Below, one piece after another: positions 1 through 6,679 of a DNA stretch of 15,319 nucleotides. Both the position numbers and the translations under genes were made by a program. Origin of the DNA: Wolinella sp052173415 (GTDB lineage Bacteria; Campylobacterota; Campylobacteria; Campylobacterales; Helicobacteraceae); the NCBI GenBank assembly GCA_052173415.1, contig JBQMYQ010000040.1, forward strand, positions 1 through 15,319, written 5' to 3'. Under the pieces are notes generated by a model. That model made no database searches. It saw only the letters and a list, made by a program, of their open reading frames with translations, and was not told the DNA's origin. Each line of letters opens with the position of its first letter. The stretch's first letter is position 1.

Positions 1-35
1 GACGTCGCAACAAATGGAAGTGGAATTATAGTCAT
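1..35 (-). CDS. possible 5' end of a gene leaving the window
   Basis: An ATG at 35-33 on the minus strand opens a frame reading MTIIPLPFVAT and runs off the left edge without a stop. It would follow the pseudopilin gene on the same strand after a ~140-nt gap. No good ribosome-binding site is visible upstream; the preceding bases are CCCCTTAAGCTTCC. The start lies inside one arm of a 14-bp inverted repeat. Eleven codons are too few to identify a product, so this is only a possible partial gene. Confidence 0.2.
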   Translation of the reverse strand, partial: MTIIPLPFVAT

Positions 36-101
36 GGAAGCTTAAGGGGAGATAATAAATACGCTTCGCGTGCTTTAATTTTTTGTTATGACTATAATTC
101 C
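22..101. repeat. 14-bp perfect inverted repeat with 52-nt spacer
   Basis: GGAATTATAGTCAT at 22-35 is exactly complementary to ATGACTATAATTCC at 88-101. Each arm read outward contains TATAAT and also ATG ACT ATA ATT CC. The arms could therefore be a pair of divergent promoter-like elements or two copies of a gene start. The spacer has a small stem ACGC-TTC-GCGT at 61-71 followed by a T-run, a weak terminator-like element. Function is unknown. Confidence 0.5.
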
Positions 102-178
102 TTTAGCACTCTTTACCTTAATACACGATGCTAGGATTCCCGATAATAATCTAGGAATCGCGCGAGGAATCGCCACGA

Positions 179-937
179 TCATCTGCAAAGTGTTTGAGCA
201 TCTTCGCCTTTATAAAGAACCGCTCCTGTTTGTGACAAAACACAAATGACAGCTTCTTTACCTTCTAATAGCAAATCTCCGCTCTTTATAACAATCCTTA
301 CGTCTTCCGTGAGCTTCACAGGTTTATTGCCACCTTTTGTCGAGCCACAATAAGGCACACCTAATGCATCAAAAAAGATCGTCTCGCTCGTCTTGTTCTG
401 TCCGCACTGACTGCTCACTTCTATACGCACAACGTTAAATATATCTTTTAATCTCAGCCGCTTATCTCGGTCGTTTTTGCACTCATTTGGGAGATTATTC
501 TTGCTAATATAGCTGAGGCATTTATTACTAATTGGATCGCGCGCGATGATTGAATGCCCTTGGGGCTGATTCTTCCACACGCCATTCCTCGTGGGACGTT
601 CACTATACACGGAATAGCTTACCCCCTTATAATTATTGTTACTATTGGCTCCCAAATCATGTATCTGGAATCGCCACATGCTGTTGCGCCAATCCCTAAC
701 CATCGCCTCTCTATACGCCAAGGGCTCGCTATCAGGGATAAAATCCATACTCGGGATAAATCGATCGTCTGTTAGTGCAAGATATTGTGCGTAGCGAATA
801 TGCGAGATAATCTGATCGCGTGCTTGAGAGAGCAAAGAGGTATCATCTCCCCTGCGCGCAATCATCGCAGCAAGTATGCCAACCACCGCGATCACAAAAA
901 CCAACTCTACCATCGTGAAACTAAGTCTATTTCTCAT
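179..937 (-). CDS. type II secretion/type IV pilus-like pseudopilin
   Basis: 252 aa with a class III prepilin signal at the N-terminus: short basic leader MRNRLS, then FTMVELVFVIAVVGILAAM. The mature protein would start at Phe7, with Glu at mature position +5 as in type IV pilins and pseudopilins, followed by one ~20-residue hydrophobic helix. The residue before the cleavage site is Ser rather than the usual Gly, which is tolerated but less common. The rest (about 30-252) is soluble, with several Cys (two near 142 and 152, others near 178, 197, 232 and 251), and has no domain I recognise. The start overlaps the end of the upstream membrane-protein gene by 11 nt, so the two are probably co-transcribed. 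No pilus assembly genes are in view, so the role (pilus, secretion or DNA uptake) is open. Confidence 0.8.
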   Translation of the reverse strand: MRNRLSFTMVELVFVIAVVGILAAMIARRGDDTSLLSQARDQIISHIRYAQYLALTDDRFIPSMDFIPDSEPLAYREAMVRDWRNSMWRFQIHDLGANSNNNYKGVSYSVYSERPTRNGVWKNQPQGHSIIARDPISNKCLSYISKNNLPNECKNDRDKRLRLKDIFNVVRIEVSSQCGQNKTSETIFFDALGVPYCGSTKGGNKPVKLTEDVRIVIKSGDLLLEGKEAVICVLSQTGAVLYKGEDAQTLCR

Positions 938-2120
938 AGATATAATACCTCTCTATCTCATGCCCAAAGTAACCGATGGAAATCGCTCCCCTCGCATGCG
1001 CACCACCTGCCTTTTTTAGCTCCACTTTTCCGCCTCTTTCAATGCCATACACAGCCAAACGTTCCATCATCGTTTCATCTTTTAGCTTAATTTTCGTAAT
1101 GCCTCGCGCTTTCAATGCCTCTGCCAATTCATTTGCGATATGAAATCCGTAAGCAAAATGTTCCCTAGGATTCTTTAAGAATCGATAAAAGAGCGGATGT
1201 GTCATGAGAATCAGCCAATGAATAAATAGCGCACTCACTGCAATCACAAACCACACGCGATAGCTTTTCCTAAATCGTGGCAAACGCACCCGTAACCCCT
1301 CAAAGAACACCTTCACCACAAGAGGCAATCCGATTAACACCAAAGGTGCATGCTCTTGAATTTCGATCTTCTGACGTATCGAGAGCAAAAGCGTGAAAAA
1401 AAGCGCAACAAAAGCAATATACCACAATAGTGTCTTTTCTTCTTTGACGAGAATCCGATAGAGCGAATAGACAAAATACAAAAACAAAAAAGGCGAAAAC
1501 AGAAGCGCAAAGATTCCTAGTGTATCGAGAAAATGCCCTCGCGGTCTGCCTCCAACTTCAATTCCCGTGAGATACATATTCATCGCAAAAGCAAAAAGTG
1601 CAAAAAGCAAAAGCGTGTTATCTCGTCGCTTCATCGCATAAAAAAAGAGCGCGAGGAATAAAATCGCCATCGCGTTGGAATCGATAAAAATCGCACCCAC
1701 AAGCACCCAGTAGGGAATCGTGCGAAATTTCAAATGCCAATAACACACCAAAAGTGTGATGCTCATCACAAGCGCGCTGTTGCTAATAAACAAGGCAGAA
1801 GCATTTACCCCGGGTAAAAGTGCGAAGATTCCCACGCTAAAGAGGGAATCGACGGGACGCTTAAGCGTATGTCGCGAAACTTCATAAAAAAGCGCGAGAT
1901 TAAAAAGGTGCAAGAGAATAAAGGGGAGCTTGATTCCCAGATTATTCGAACCAAAAATAGGGACAAATAGGTGCGAAAACCACGAAACCAACCCCTCTTG
2001 CAAGTAGATCCTAGCCTCATAAATACTCACACTTAAGTAGCGATTCATCCACAAAAGCGACAGCACAGAGAGTAGCAAAATGATAAAAAACCCTCCATCT
2101 GCACGATCAAGCGAGCGCAT
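927..2120 (-). CDS. multi-pass membrane protein, probable GT39-like (GT-C) glycosyltransferase
   Basis: 397 aa, strongly hydrophobic through about residue 305, with eight to ten likely transmembrane segments starting at residues 11-25, then a soluble C-terminal part (about 308-397). After the first membrane segment comes SIYEARIYLQEG, with an acidic residue (Glu35) in the first outer loop. This resembles the catalytic-loop layout of ArnT/PMT-type lipid-linked sugar transferases, although the usual Asp-Glu pair is not clear. The gene starts 3 nt after the ilvA stop (TGA CCT ATG) and runs 11 nt into the pseudopilin gene, so it is inside an operon. It may transfer a sugar from a polyprenyl carrier to a cell-surface or protein acceptor. 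The family call is by overall character only; an unrelated membrane protein is possible. Confidence 0.6.
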   Translation of the reverse strand: MRSLDRADGGFFIILLLSVLSLLWMNRYLSVSIYEARIYLQEGLVSWFSHLFVPIFGSNNLGIKLPFILLHLFNLALFYEVSRHTLKRPVDSLFSVGIFALLPGVNASALFISNSALVMSITLLVCYWHLKFRTIPYWVLVGAIFIDSNAMAILFLALFFYAMKRRDNTLLLFALFAFAMNMYLTGIEVGGRPRGHFLDTLGIFALLFSPFLFLYFVYSLYRILVKEEKTLLWYIAFVALFFTLLLSIRQKIEIQEHAPLVLIGLPLVVKVFFEGLRVRLPRFRKSYRVWFVIAVSALFIHWLILMTHPLFYRFLKNPREHFAYGFHIANELAEALKARGITKIKLKDETMMERLAVYGIERGGKVELKKAGGAHARGAISIGYFGHEIERYYIYEK

Positions 2121-2123
2121 AGG

Positions 2124-3335
2124 TCAGTCAAGCTCCACGAAGCGGTAGTGGTGCTTCCACAGCTCTTGGCGGATCGCCTCTTGGTGCTCGCCCCCTTTGG
2201 TCTCCAGCGCAATCGTGATGTTCGCATCGCCATAAGCAAGCGATGTAGAAGTGCGATCATAATCGATACGCACGATATTTGCCCCCACTTTTGAGAGAAT
2301 ATCGCTTAGCCCCTTGAGCGACCCGGGCTTATCCACGAGCACGACGCTGATTTTCATCTTGCGCTCTGACTTCAACAAACCACGCTCAATAATCACACTA
2401 AGCATAGTTACATCGATGTTCCCACCACTTAACACAAGGGCGATATTCTCCCCCGCGTGAATAGGAAATTTCTCGTGCAGAAGTGCCGCCACACTAGCTG
2501 CGCCCGCGCCCTCGACGACGAGCTTTTGATTTTCCAAAAGATACAAAATTGCATTAGCAATCTCCTCATCATCGACCTGCACCACCTCATCGACGCACTC
2601 CAAAATGTATTCAAAATTCTTTGGATTGACATCTCTGACGGCGATCCCATCAGCAATCGTCTTTACCCCCTTCACCGCAACAATCTCTCGCGCATGGTAG
2701 GAATCGTGCATCGCAGGCGCGCCCTTGGCAGTTACACCTATGATTCGCACGTTTGGCAACATCTGTTTATAGACCGCCGCCACGCCCGAAATAAGCCCGC
2801 CGCCGCCAACTGGAAGCACCACAGTATTGATGTCGCGCTTATCCTCAATGATCTCTAGCGCAACCGTCCCTTGCCCCGCAATTACCTCATCATCGGCGAA
2901 AGGATGGAGAAAGCAAAGTCTCTCGGATTGCGCGAGCTTCATCGCATGCGCATAGGCTTCGTCATAATTATCGCCCGCTAAAATCACCTCCGCACCCAAT
3001 CGCTTCACACCACTCACTTTAAGTAGCGGTGTCGCCTCGGGCATGACGATTACCGCGCGGATTCCAAACTCCCGCGCACTGTATGCGACCCCTTGAGCGT
3101 GATTCCCTGCACTCGCAGCAATCACCCCCTCTGCACGCTCCTTTGAGGCGAGCGAGGAGATTTTATTATATGCACCGCGCAATTTATACGCGCCCGTATG
3201 CTGCAAATTCTCCTTTTTGAGATAAATATTCGCCCCGCTTATTTCGCTCAGCCTCGGCGCATAGGCGAGTTTTGTCTTTTGAATCACCCTTTTCACGCGC
3301 TCATGCGCCTCGATGAATTTTGATAGAGGAATCAT
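2124..3335 (-). CDS. ilvA: threonine dehydratase, PLP-dependent, with C-terminal ACT domain
   Basis: 403 aa. It deaminates threonine to 2-oxobutanoate, the first committed step to isoleucine, in the cytoplasm. Hallmarks of fold-type II PLP enzymes are present: Lys51 in GAYKLRGAYNK binds PLP, SAGNHAQG (75-82) contacts the substrate, and GGGGL (177-181) holds the PLP phosphate. An ACT-like regulatory domain occupies about 328-400 and ends in the typical LAYGDANITIALETKG. The single short ACT domain matches the ~400-aa IlvA/TdcB-like class rather than the ~510-aa E. coli IlvA. The start codon overlaps the stop of the CoA-binding gene by 4 nt (ATGA), so translation is probably coupled. The ilvA/CoA-binding-gene adjacency is also found in Campylobacter as I recall it. 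ilvD lies upstream on the same strand, separated by the restriction-modification genes. Confidence 0.95.
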   Translation of the reverse strand: MIPLSKFIEAHERVKRVIQKTKLAYAPRLSEISGANIYLKKENLQHTGAYKLRGAYNKISSLASKERAEGVIAASAGNHAQGVAYSAREFGIRAVIVMPEATPLLKVSGVKRLGAEVILAGDNYDEAYAHAMKLAQSERLCFLHPFADDEVIAGQGTVALEIIEDKRDINTVVLPVGGGGLISGVAAVYKQMLPNVRIIGVTAKGAPAMHDSYHAREIVAVKGVKTIADGIAVRDVNPKNFEYILECVDEVVQVDDEEIANAILYLLENQKLVVEGAGAASVAALLHEKFPIHAGENIALVLSGGNIDVTMLSVIIERGLLKSERKMKISVVLVDKPGSLKGLSDILSKVGANIVRIDYDRTSTSLAYGDANITIALETKGGEHQEAIRQELWKHHYRFVELD

Positions 3336-3769
3336 GCGCCAAACAACCTCTTATGCTCGATTTTGGTGCAGAGATTTTGCACGATTTTTATCCCTGTGCC
3401 CTGCAAAATCCGCTCTGCTTCGGAGTTGCAAACCCCAAGCTGCCCCCAGAGCGCGCCGATTCCCCCACGCTCTTTGGCTTCCTTTGCCACCGCGCTCATC
3501 GCTTCGCTTTTGCGAAACACATCGACAATATCAATAAAGTCGGGAATCTCGGCTAGATTCCTATAAACGCGCTGCCCCAAAATACGCTCCTCTTTAGGAT
3601 AGACGGGAATCACATCAAAGCCCCACTCCAGCAAATATCGCGCCACTTTGTGGGAATCCTTGCTCTCATCGGGCGAAAGTCCGACTATGGCAATCCGCTT
3701 CGCCCGCTCTAAAATATCTCGCAAAAACGCGTCATCATAAACGCTGGGAATCACACACTCTATCGCCAT
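3332..3769 (-). CDS. CoA-binding (Rossmann) domain protein
   Basis: 145 aa, the usual length for stand-alone CoA_binding_2 proteins. The N-terminal Rossmann motif IAIVGLSPDESKDSH (about 26-40) is followed by YLLEWGFDVIPVYPKEE and the family signature ALWGQLGVCNSEAERIL. The biochemical role is unknown; the fold is that of the CoA-binding domain of succinyl-CoA synthetase alpha. The ATG at 3769 is preceded by AAGGC, a modest ribosome-binding site, and by TAAAAT (3803-3808, minus strand) as a -10 candidate. The stop overlaps the ilvA start (ATGA). Its promoter, RBS and first eight codons occur a second time at 5962-6036 in diverged form, on the other side of a restriction-modification unit. Confidence 0.9.
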   Translation of the reverse strand: MAIECVIPSVYDDAFLRDILERAKRIAIVGLSPDESKDSHKVARYLLEWGFDVIPVYPKEERILGQRVYRNLAEIPDFIDIVDVFRKSEAMSAVAKEAKERGGIGALWGQLGVCNSEAERILQGTGIKIVQNLCTKIEHKRLFGA

Positions 3770-3815
3770 CTCTTTTATTTGCCTTTTTAAACTTTGGACA
3801 CCATTTTAGCAAAAA
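3746..3815 (-). repeat. downstream copy of duplicated CoA-binding-gene 5' end
   Basis: This segment contains the -10 box, RBS, start codon and first codons of the intact CoA-binding gene. The core at 3746-3772 matches 5962-5988 at 25 of 27 bases, and the upstream part matches after a few gaps (about 18 of 26 around the -10 box). Together with the copy at 5962-6041 it brackets the C5 methyltransferase/endonuclease unit in direct orientation, as expected from insertion with a long target duplication. Confidence 0.7.
3803..3808 (-). promoter_or_regulatory. -10 element of the CoA-binding gene / ilvA operon
   Basis: TAAAAT on the minus strand, in the context TTTGCTAAAATGG, 34 nt upstream of the CoA-binding ATG. 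The same element is kept in the duplicated copy at 6031-6036 (TTTTGGTAAAATG), which supports a real function. It lies 8 nt beyond the end of the restriction endonuclease gene. Confidence 0.5.
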
Positions 3816-3816
3816 G

Positions 3817-4971
3817 CTAGGATTTCAACCCCTCTTTTAGGCTGGCAATGTGCATTTGTAAAAACGCTTCATACGAGCCTAGAGGCATAATATCAATGGA
3901 GTAGTGGTTGGTTTCTTTGCTTACGATCACGCTATCAAATCCGAGCAATTCAAGCTTCTTGTAGGTAGCCAGCTCGCCCTCTTTGAGTCCCAAAATCCTG
4001 CGCAAAAGCCAATCGCTAATTGCTTTATTTGGATTGGTCATTAGGGCCTTTGAGTTATCTTGGCAAATCTTGGCTCTCCACACTTCACCACTAGGTGCTT
4101 TTAGGAAAAACTCCTCATCTCTAGGCGGAAAAAATGAGCTATTTATCGCTCTGACTAGCGCTGGATATTGAATATACATTTCTCCTATATCTCTCTTTCT
4201 ACCCCCTGCATTCCACATGTTGAGGCTGCTTTTCTCACTAATTAGCTTTTTGCTACCCTTGGTAGAGTAAAGAGGCAATACCACATAGTCGATTCCAGCG
4301 ATTTTACTTAGTGATGGATTGAGCTTTTCAGCACTTAAACGAGCAATCAACGAATAGACATCATCGACGATTTTTATCTCTTTTTCATACGCATTGGCAG
4401 GAAGCTCAAATTTCCTAAAAAGCGTGCTTTTTGAGCGATTAAAGCTATATTCATTTTTGCCATCGCTAAACTTCAACCCGCTTCTAGTGGGGCTAATTGC
4501 CTGCAGATTTGACAAATCAATCTCATCATAATCTGCTTCAAAAAGAAGCAACTTCCCTTTAGTTCTAGCAACAATATGATAAAGGCTATCTTTTATTCCA
4601 TAAACTCTTTTGGCAAGCCCGATTCTCCCATTTCGCAACTCCGCAAGCTTGAATGCCAAATCTTTTGATTCCAAACACTGTAACTCGCTCGCGAGCGCAT
4701 TAAATTCCGCTACTTTTTCTATTGAGCCATTTCCATTAACAGTAAATGTTTTTAATCCTATGCCAAGCTCGTTAATCCTCGCATCAAAAGCCGTATCGCT
4801 TCTGCTTAAATTCTCTGCTTTAAAACATTTGCAAAAAATATTCTCAGCAAATCTATAATAAATAAAGGGAATCTCACTATCGCTAAATAGCCTTGATAAC
4901 GATCCCATGATACCTAGTAGCTCAAGATATTCTCTACTCTGTTCTGTATCGTATGTAGCAAAATGGATCAT
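3817..4971 (-). CDS. probable type II restriction endonuclease paired with the C5 methyltransferase
   Basis: 384 aa. I infer a restriction endonuclease from its position: its ATG overlaps the stop of the cytosine-C5 methyltransferase by 4 nt. In the N-terminal part, Glu43, Asp59/Asp63 and the segment GIGLKTF with Lys74 could form a PD-(D/E)XK nuclease centre (acidic residue, then x-K on the next strand). The C-terminal part (about 275-384) has FFPPRDEEFFLKAPSGEVW, ICQDNSKALMTNPNKAIS and LGLKEGELATYKKLELLGFDSV. This resembles the C-terminal, probably DNA-binding domain I recall from NgoFVII-like restriction enzymes, but no phospholipase-D nuclease motif is seen at the N-terminus. Target sequence is unknown. 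The gene ends 8 nt before the promoter of the CoA-binding gene and is more AT-rich than the core genes, consistent with transfer. Confidence 0.6.
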   Translation of the reverse strand: MIHFATYDTEQSREYLELLGIMGSLSRLFSDSEIPFIYYRFAENIFCKCFKAENLSRSDTAFDARINELGIGLKTFTVNGNGSIEKVAEFNALASELQCLESKDLAFKLAELRNGRIGLAKRVYGIKDSLYHIVARTKGKLLLFEADYDEIDLSNLQAISPTRSGLKFSDGKNEYSFNRSKSTLFRKFELPANAYEKEIKIVDDVYSLIARLSAEKLNPSLSKIAGIDYVVLPLYSTKGSKKLISEKSSLNMWNAGGRKRDIGEMYIQYPALVRAINSSFFPPRDEEFFLKAPSGEVWRAKICQDNSKALMTNPNKAISDWLLRRILGLKEGELATYKKLELLGFDSVIVSKETNHYSIDIMPLGSYEAFLQMHIASLKEGLKS

Positions 4972-5941
4972 CGTATAATTCTAAGAATCTCTTTGGCGAT
5001 TCTTGCCACCAGTGGCAGTGTTATGCTGTTTCCCGCTTGCATATAGAGCTTAGAGATAGCAATTTCGGGCAACTTAATGTCGCTAAAGCCCTGAAATGCA
5101 AAACACTCCTTAGGTGTGAGTTTCCTAATTCCAAACTTATCTCGAAATATCGGCACATTATGCCCGCCCATTCCCATATTGGCTGTCAGCGTGGGGCATA
5201 GATTTGAGCGATTCTCTCTTACGTAATGTCGCCTCCACTGATAGAGCGTGTTGGGATTTTGTATCGCTCTATCTAGTTCATCATATAAAAATTTATTTTT
5301 CTCTGGAGTATAGTAATAACGCTCATCTTGTCGCTCTCTGTCCAATAAATCATTAATAGTTTTAGTAAGCTTAATGGGGACGGGGAATCTAAAGTCAGCA
5401 TGATTGATTACCTTTGCTTCTTTAAAGGCAACGATAAAAATTCGCTCTCGATTTTGCGGTATATTGGCGTGAGTTGCAGAATTTAATACTTCGCTATACA
5501 CAACATAACCTATGCTCTCTAGCGACTGCTTGATAATCCTAAAGGTCTTTCCTTTGTCGTGATTCTTGAGATTTTTAACATTTTCCAAAAACAAAACTTT
5601 AGGTTTATGCTTGTTTGCGATCTCTAAAATCTCAAAAAATAGCGTCCCTCTCGTATCTTCAAAACCCCTTTGGTAGCCAGCCACAGAAAAAGCTTGACAA
5701 GGAAACCCACCGCACAAAACATCAAATTCGCTGGGAATCTTATCTTTAGTCTCGCGCTTAGTAATATCGCCAAAAGGATACAGTTTATGGTTTAGTTCAT
5801 ACGTTTGTTGTGCAAACTTATCTATTTCACTCGCAAATAAGCAACGAGTATGCCCCCCCCCCCCGCTATTTTCATCGCGAGGGCGAATCCACCCACTCCT
5901 GCAAAAAGGTCAATAAATGTAACTTCTTTTTTGTTTTTCAT
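4968..5941 (-). CDS. cytosine-C5 DNA methyltransferase, phase-variable, out of frame (OFF) in this sequence
   Basis: Two frames together encode a complete C5 methyltransferase. From ATG 5941 the first frame reads MKNKKEVTFIDLFAGVGG (motif I, AdoMet binding). A run of 12 G (plus-strand C, 5853-5864) follows codon 25; with 12 G the frame ends at TAG 5824-5822 after 39 codons. The other frame continues from the tract with the expected sequence: SEIDKFAQ, then GGFPCQAFS with catalytic Cys81, ENV at ~119, QNRER at ~162, TLTANMG at ~251 and AGNS at ~302. A tract of 10 or 13 G joins the frames into 323 or 324 aa, normal for the family. A good RBS (AGAAGG) precedes the ATG, which also overlaps the stop of a 15-codon leader (ATGA). 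The stop overlaps the endonuclease start. The target is unknown; the recognition region is short, as in mono-specific enzymes. Confidence 0.9.
5853..5864 (-). repeat. poly-G tract (12 G), phase-variation switch
   Basis: Twelve consecutive C on the plus strand, i.e. twelve G in the coding strand of the methyltransferase, just after codon 25. It is the only homopolymer of this kind in the window. With 12 G the gene is out of frame; 10 or 13 G restores it. Poly-G slippage is the standard phase-variation mechanism in Helicobacter and Campylobacter. Confidence 0.9.
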
Positions 5942-5985
5942 TGCCTTCTCTTTGAATAAACGGGAATCACGCACTCCATCGCCAT
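5938..5985 (-). pseudogene. vestigial 5' end of CoA-binding gene, now a 15-codon leader peptide
   Basis: It reads MAMECVIPVYSKRRQ and stops. The first eight residues match the intact CoA-binding protein (MAIECVIP) with one change, after which the sequence diverges. It has its own RBS-like GGCGGGAG and an upstream -10 box shared with the intact gene. Its TGA (5940-5938) overlaps the methyltransferase ATG (5941-5939). It is therefore a gene remnant that now probably serves as a translated leader feeding ribosomes to the methyltransferase. Confidence 0.6.
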
Positions 5986-6041
5986 CTCCCGCCTGCCTTT
6001 TGTGCCTGCTCTTTTGAAATTTTAAGTGTCATTTTACCAAA
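5962..6041 (-). repeat. upstream copy of duplicated CoA-binding-gene 5' end
   Basis: This is the partner of 3746-3815 in the same orientation. It contains the remnant's start codon at 5985, the RBS, and the TAAAAT -10 box at 6031-6036. Differences from the other copy are mostly transitions plus a short length change between RBS and -10 box. The duplication is therefore either old, or the two copies come from different strains. Confidence 0.65.
6031..6036 (-). promoter_or_regulatory. -10 element for the C5 methyltransferase/endonuclease unit
   Basis: TAAAAT on the minus strand within TTTTGGTAAAATGACAC, 45 nt upstream of the leader ATG. It matches the element in front of the intact CoA-binding gene. 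It lies between the HNH gene stop (6089) and the leader, so the C5 unit probably has its own promoter borrowed from the duplicated host sequence. Confidence 0.45.
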
Positions 6042-6088
6042 AGGGGATTTCTTATGCCTCCAAAATCACTGGCAACGCATATCCTAGG

Positions 6089-6679
6089 CTATTTATTCCA
6101 TCTGATATGTCCATTCATGTTGTGCCTCTCATACACTTCCAAAACATCTTCGATAAACTTTATAAGCCTAGTTTCGCCCTCTTTTTTCGCAGTTTCTAAC
6201 ATCTGTATAAACATCTTCTTACCCGTTTCTGTCTGCTTTAAATTTTTCTTCAAAAAGTTGTGTTTAGCACATAAAGTCTGCCCATTTTCAAAAGTTGCTT
6301 TACCACCAAGCTCTTTTGGCTTTATATGATCGACATGAAGCTCCACGCCCTCTTTTAACCCAAGCCCGCAAATAACGCATTTATAACCATCGCGCTCCAA
6401 AATCTTTCTCTTAAGGCTAGGCGTAAAATCCTCCAAATCATCTCTCAATACGACATTATTGGGATCATAGCGATAACCGCCCTTTCTAACCTTGATCAAA
6501 TAGCCCTTTTGGTGCAAGCTACGAATACCACGATCAGGATCCCTAAAAACTTCACCTGTTCGCTTTTTATACTCTTTTGTTAGCCAATCAACAGCCTCCG
6601 GATGGGGAATGTCCCTATTTGGATGCGCTCTAAAATACTCCATCACTAAATCAAGCTGCGAGATTTCTTTGCTATTCAT
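6089..6679 (-). CDS. HNH endonuclease, probable restriction enzyme
   Basis: 196 aa. The N-terminal half (about 8-75) looks like a winged-helix DNA-binding domain, ending in DPDRGIRSLHQKGYLIKVRKG. The C-terminal half (about 95-145) is a classic HNH nuclease: Cys101/Cys104 (CVIC), HVDHIKP with His115, Asp117 and His118, Asn132, and LCAKHN with Cys137/His140. The HNH Asp-His pair, the Asn and the last His are all present, so it should be active. The two CxxC-type pairs probably hold a structural zinc. Its start overlaps the methyltransferase stop by 4 nt (ATGA), the usual arrangement for a type II restriction pair. The recognition site cannot be read from sequence. A tail of about 50 residues, rich in charged helix, follows the HNH fold. 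Confidence 0.85.
   Translation of the reverse strand: MNSKEISQLDLVMEYFRAHPNRDIPHPEAVDWLTKEYKKRTGEVFRDPDRGIRSLHQKGYLIKVRKGGYRYDPNNVVLRDDLEDFTPSLKRKILERDGYKCVICGLGLKEGVELHVDHIKPKELGGKATFENGQTLCAKHNFLKKNLKQTETGKKMFIQMLETAKKEGETRLIKFIEDVLEVYERHNMNGHIRWNK

Noticed and set aside
4968..5717. A self-contained 249-aa methyltransferase starting at 5717
   Set aside because: It would begin with TTG in the middle of the catalytic motif and lack motif I; the upstream half is present across the poly-G tract.
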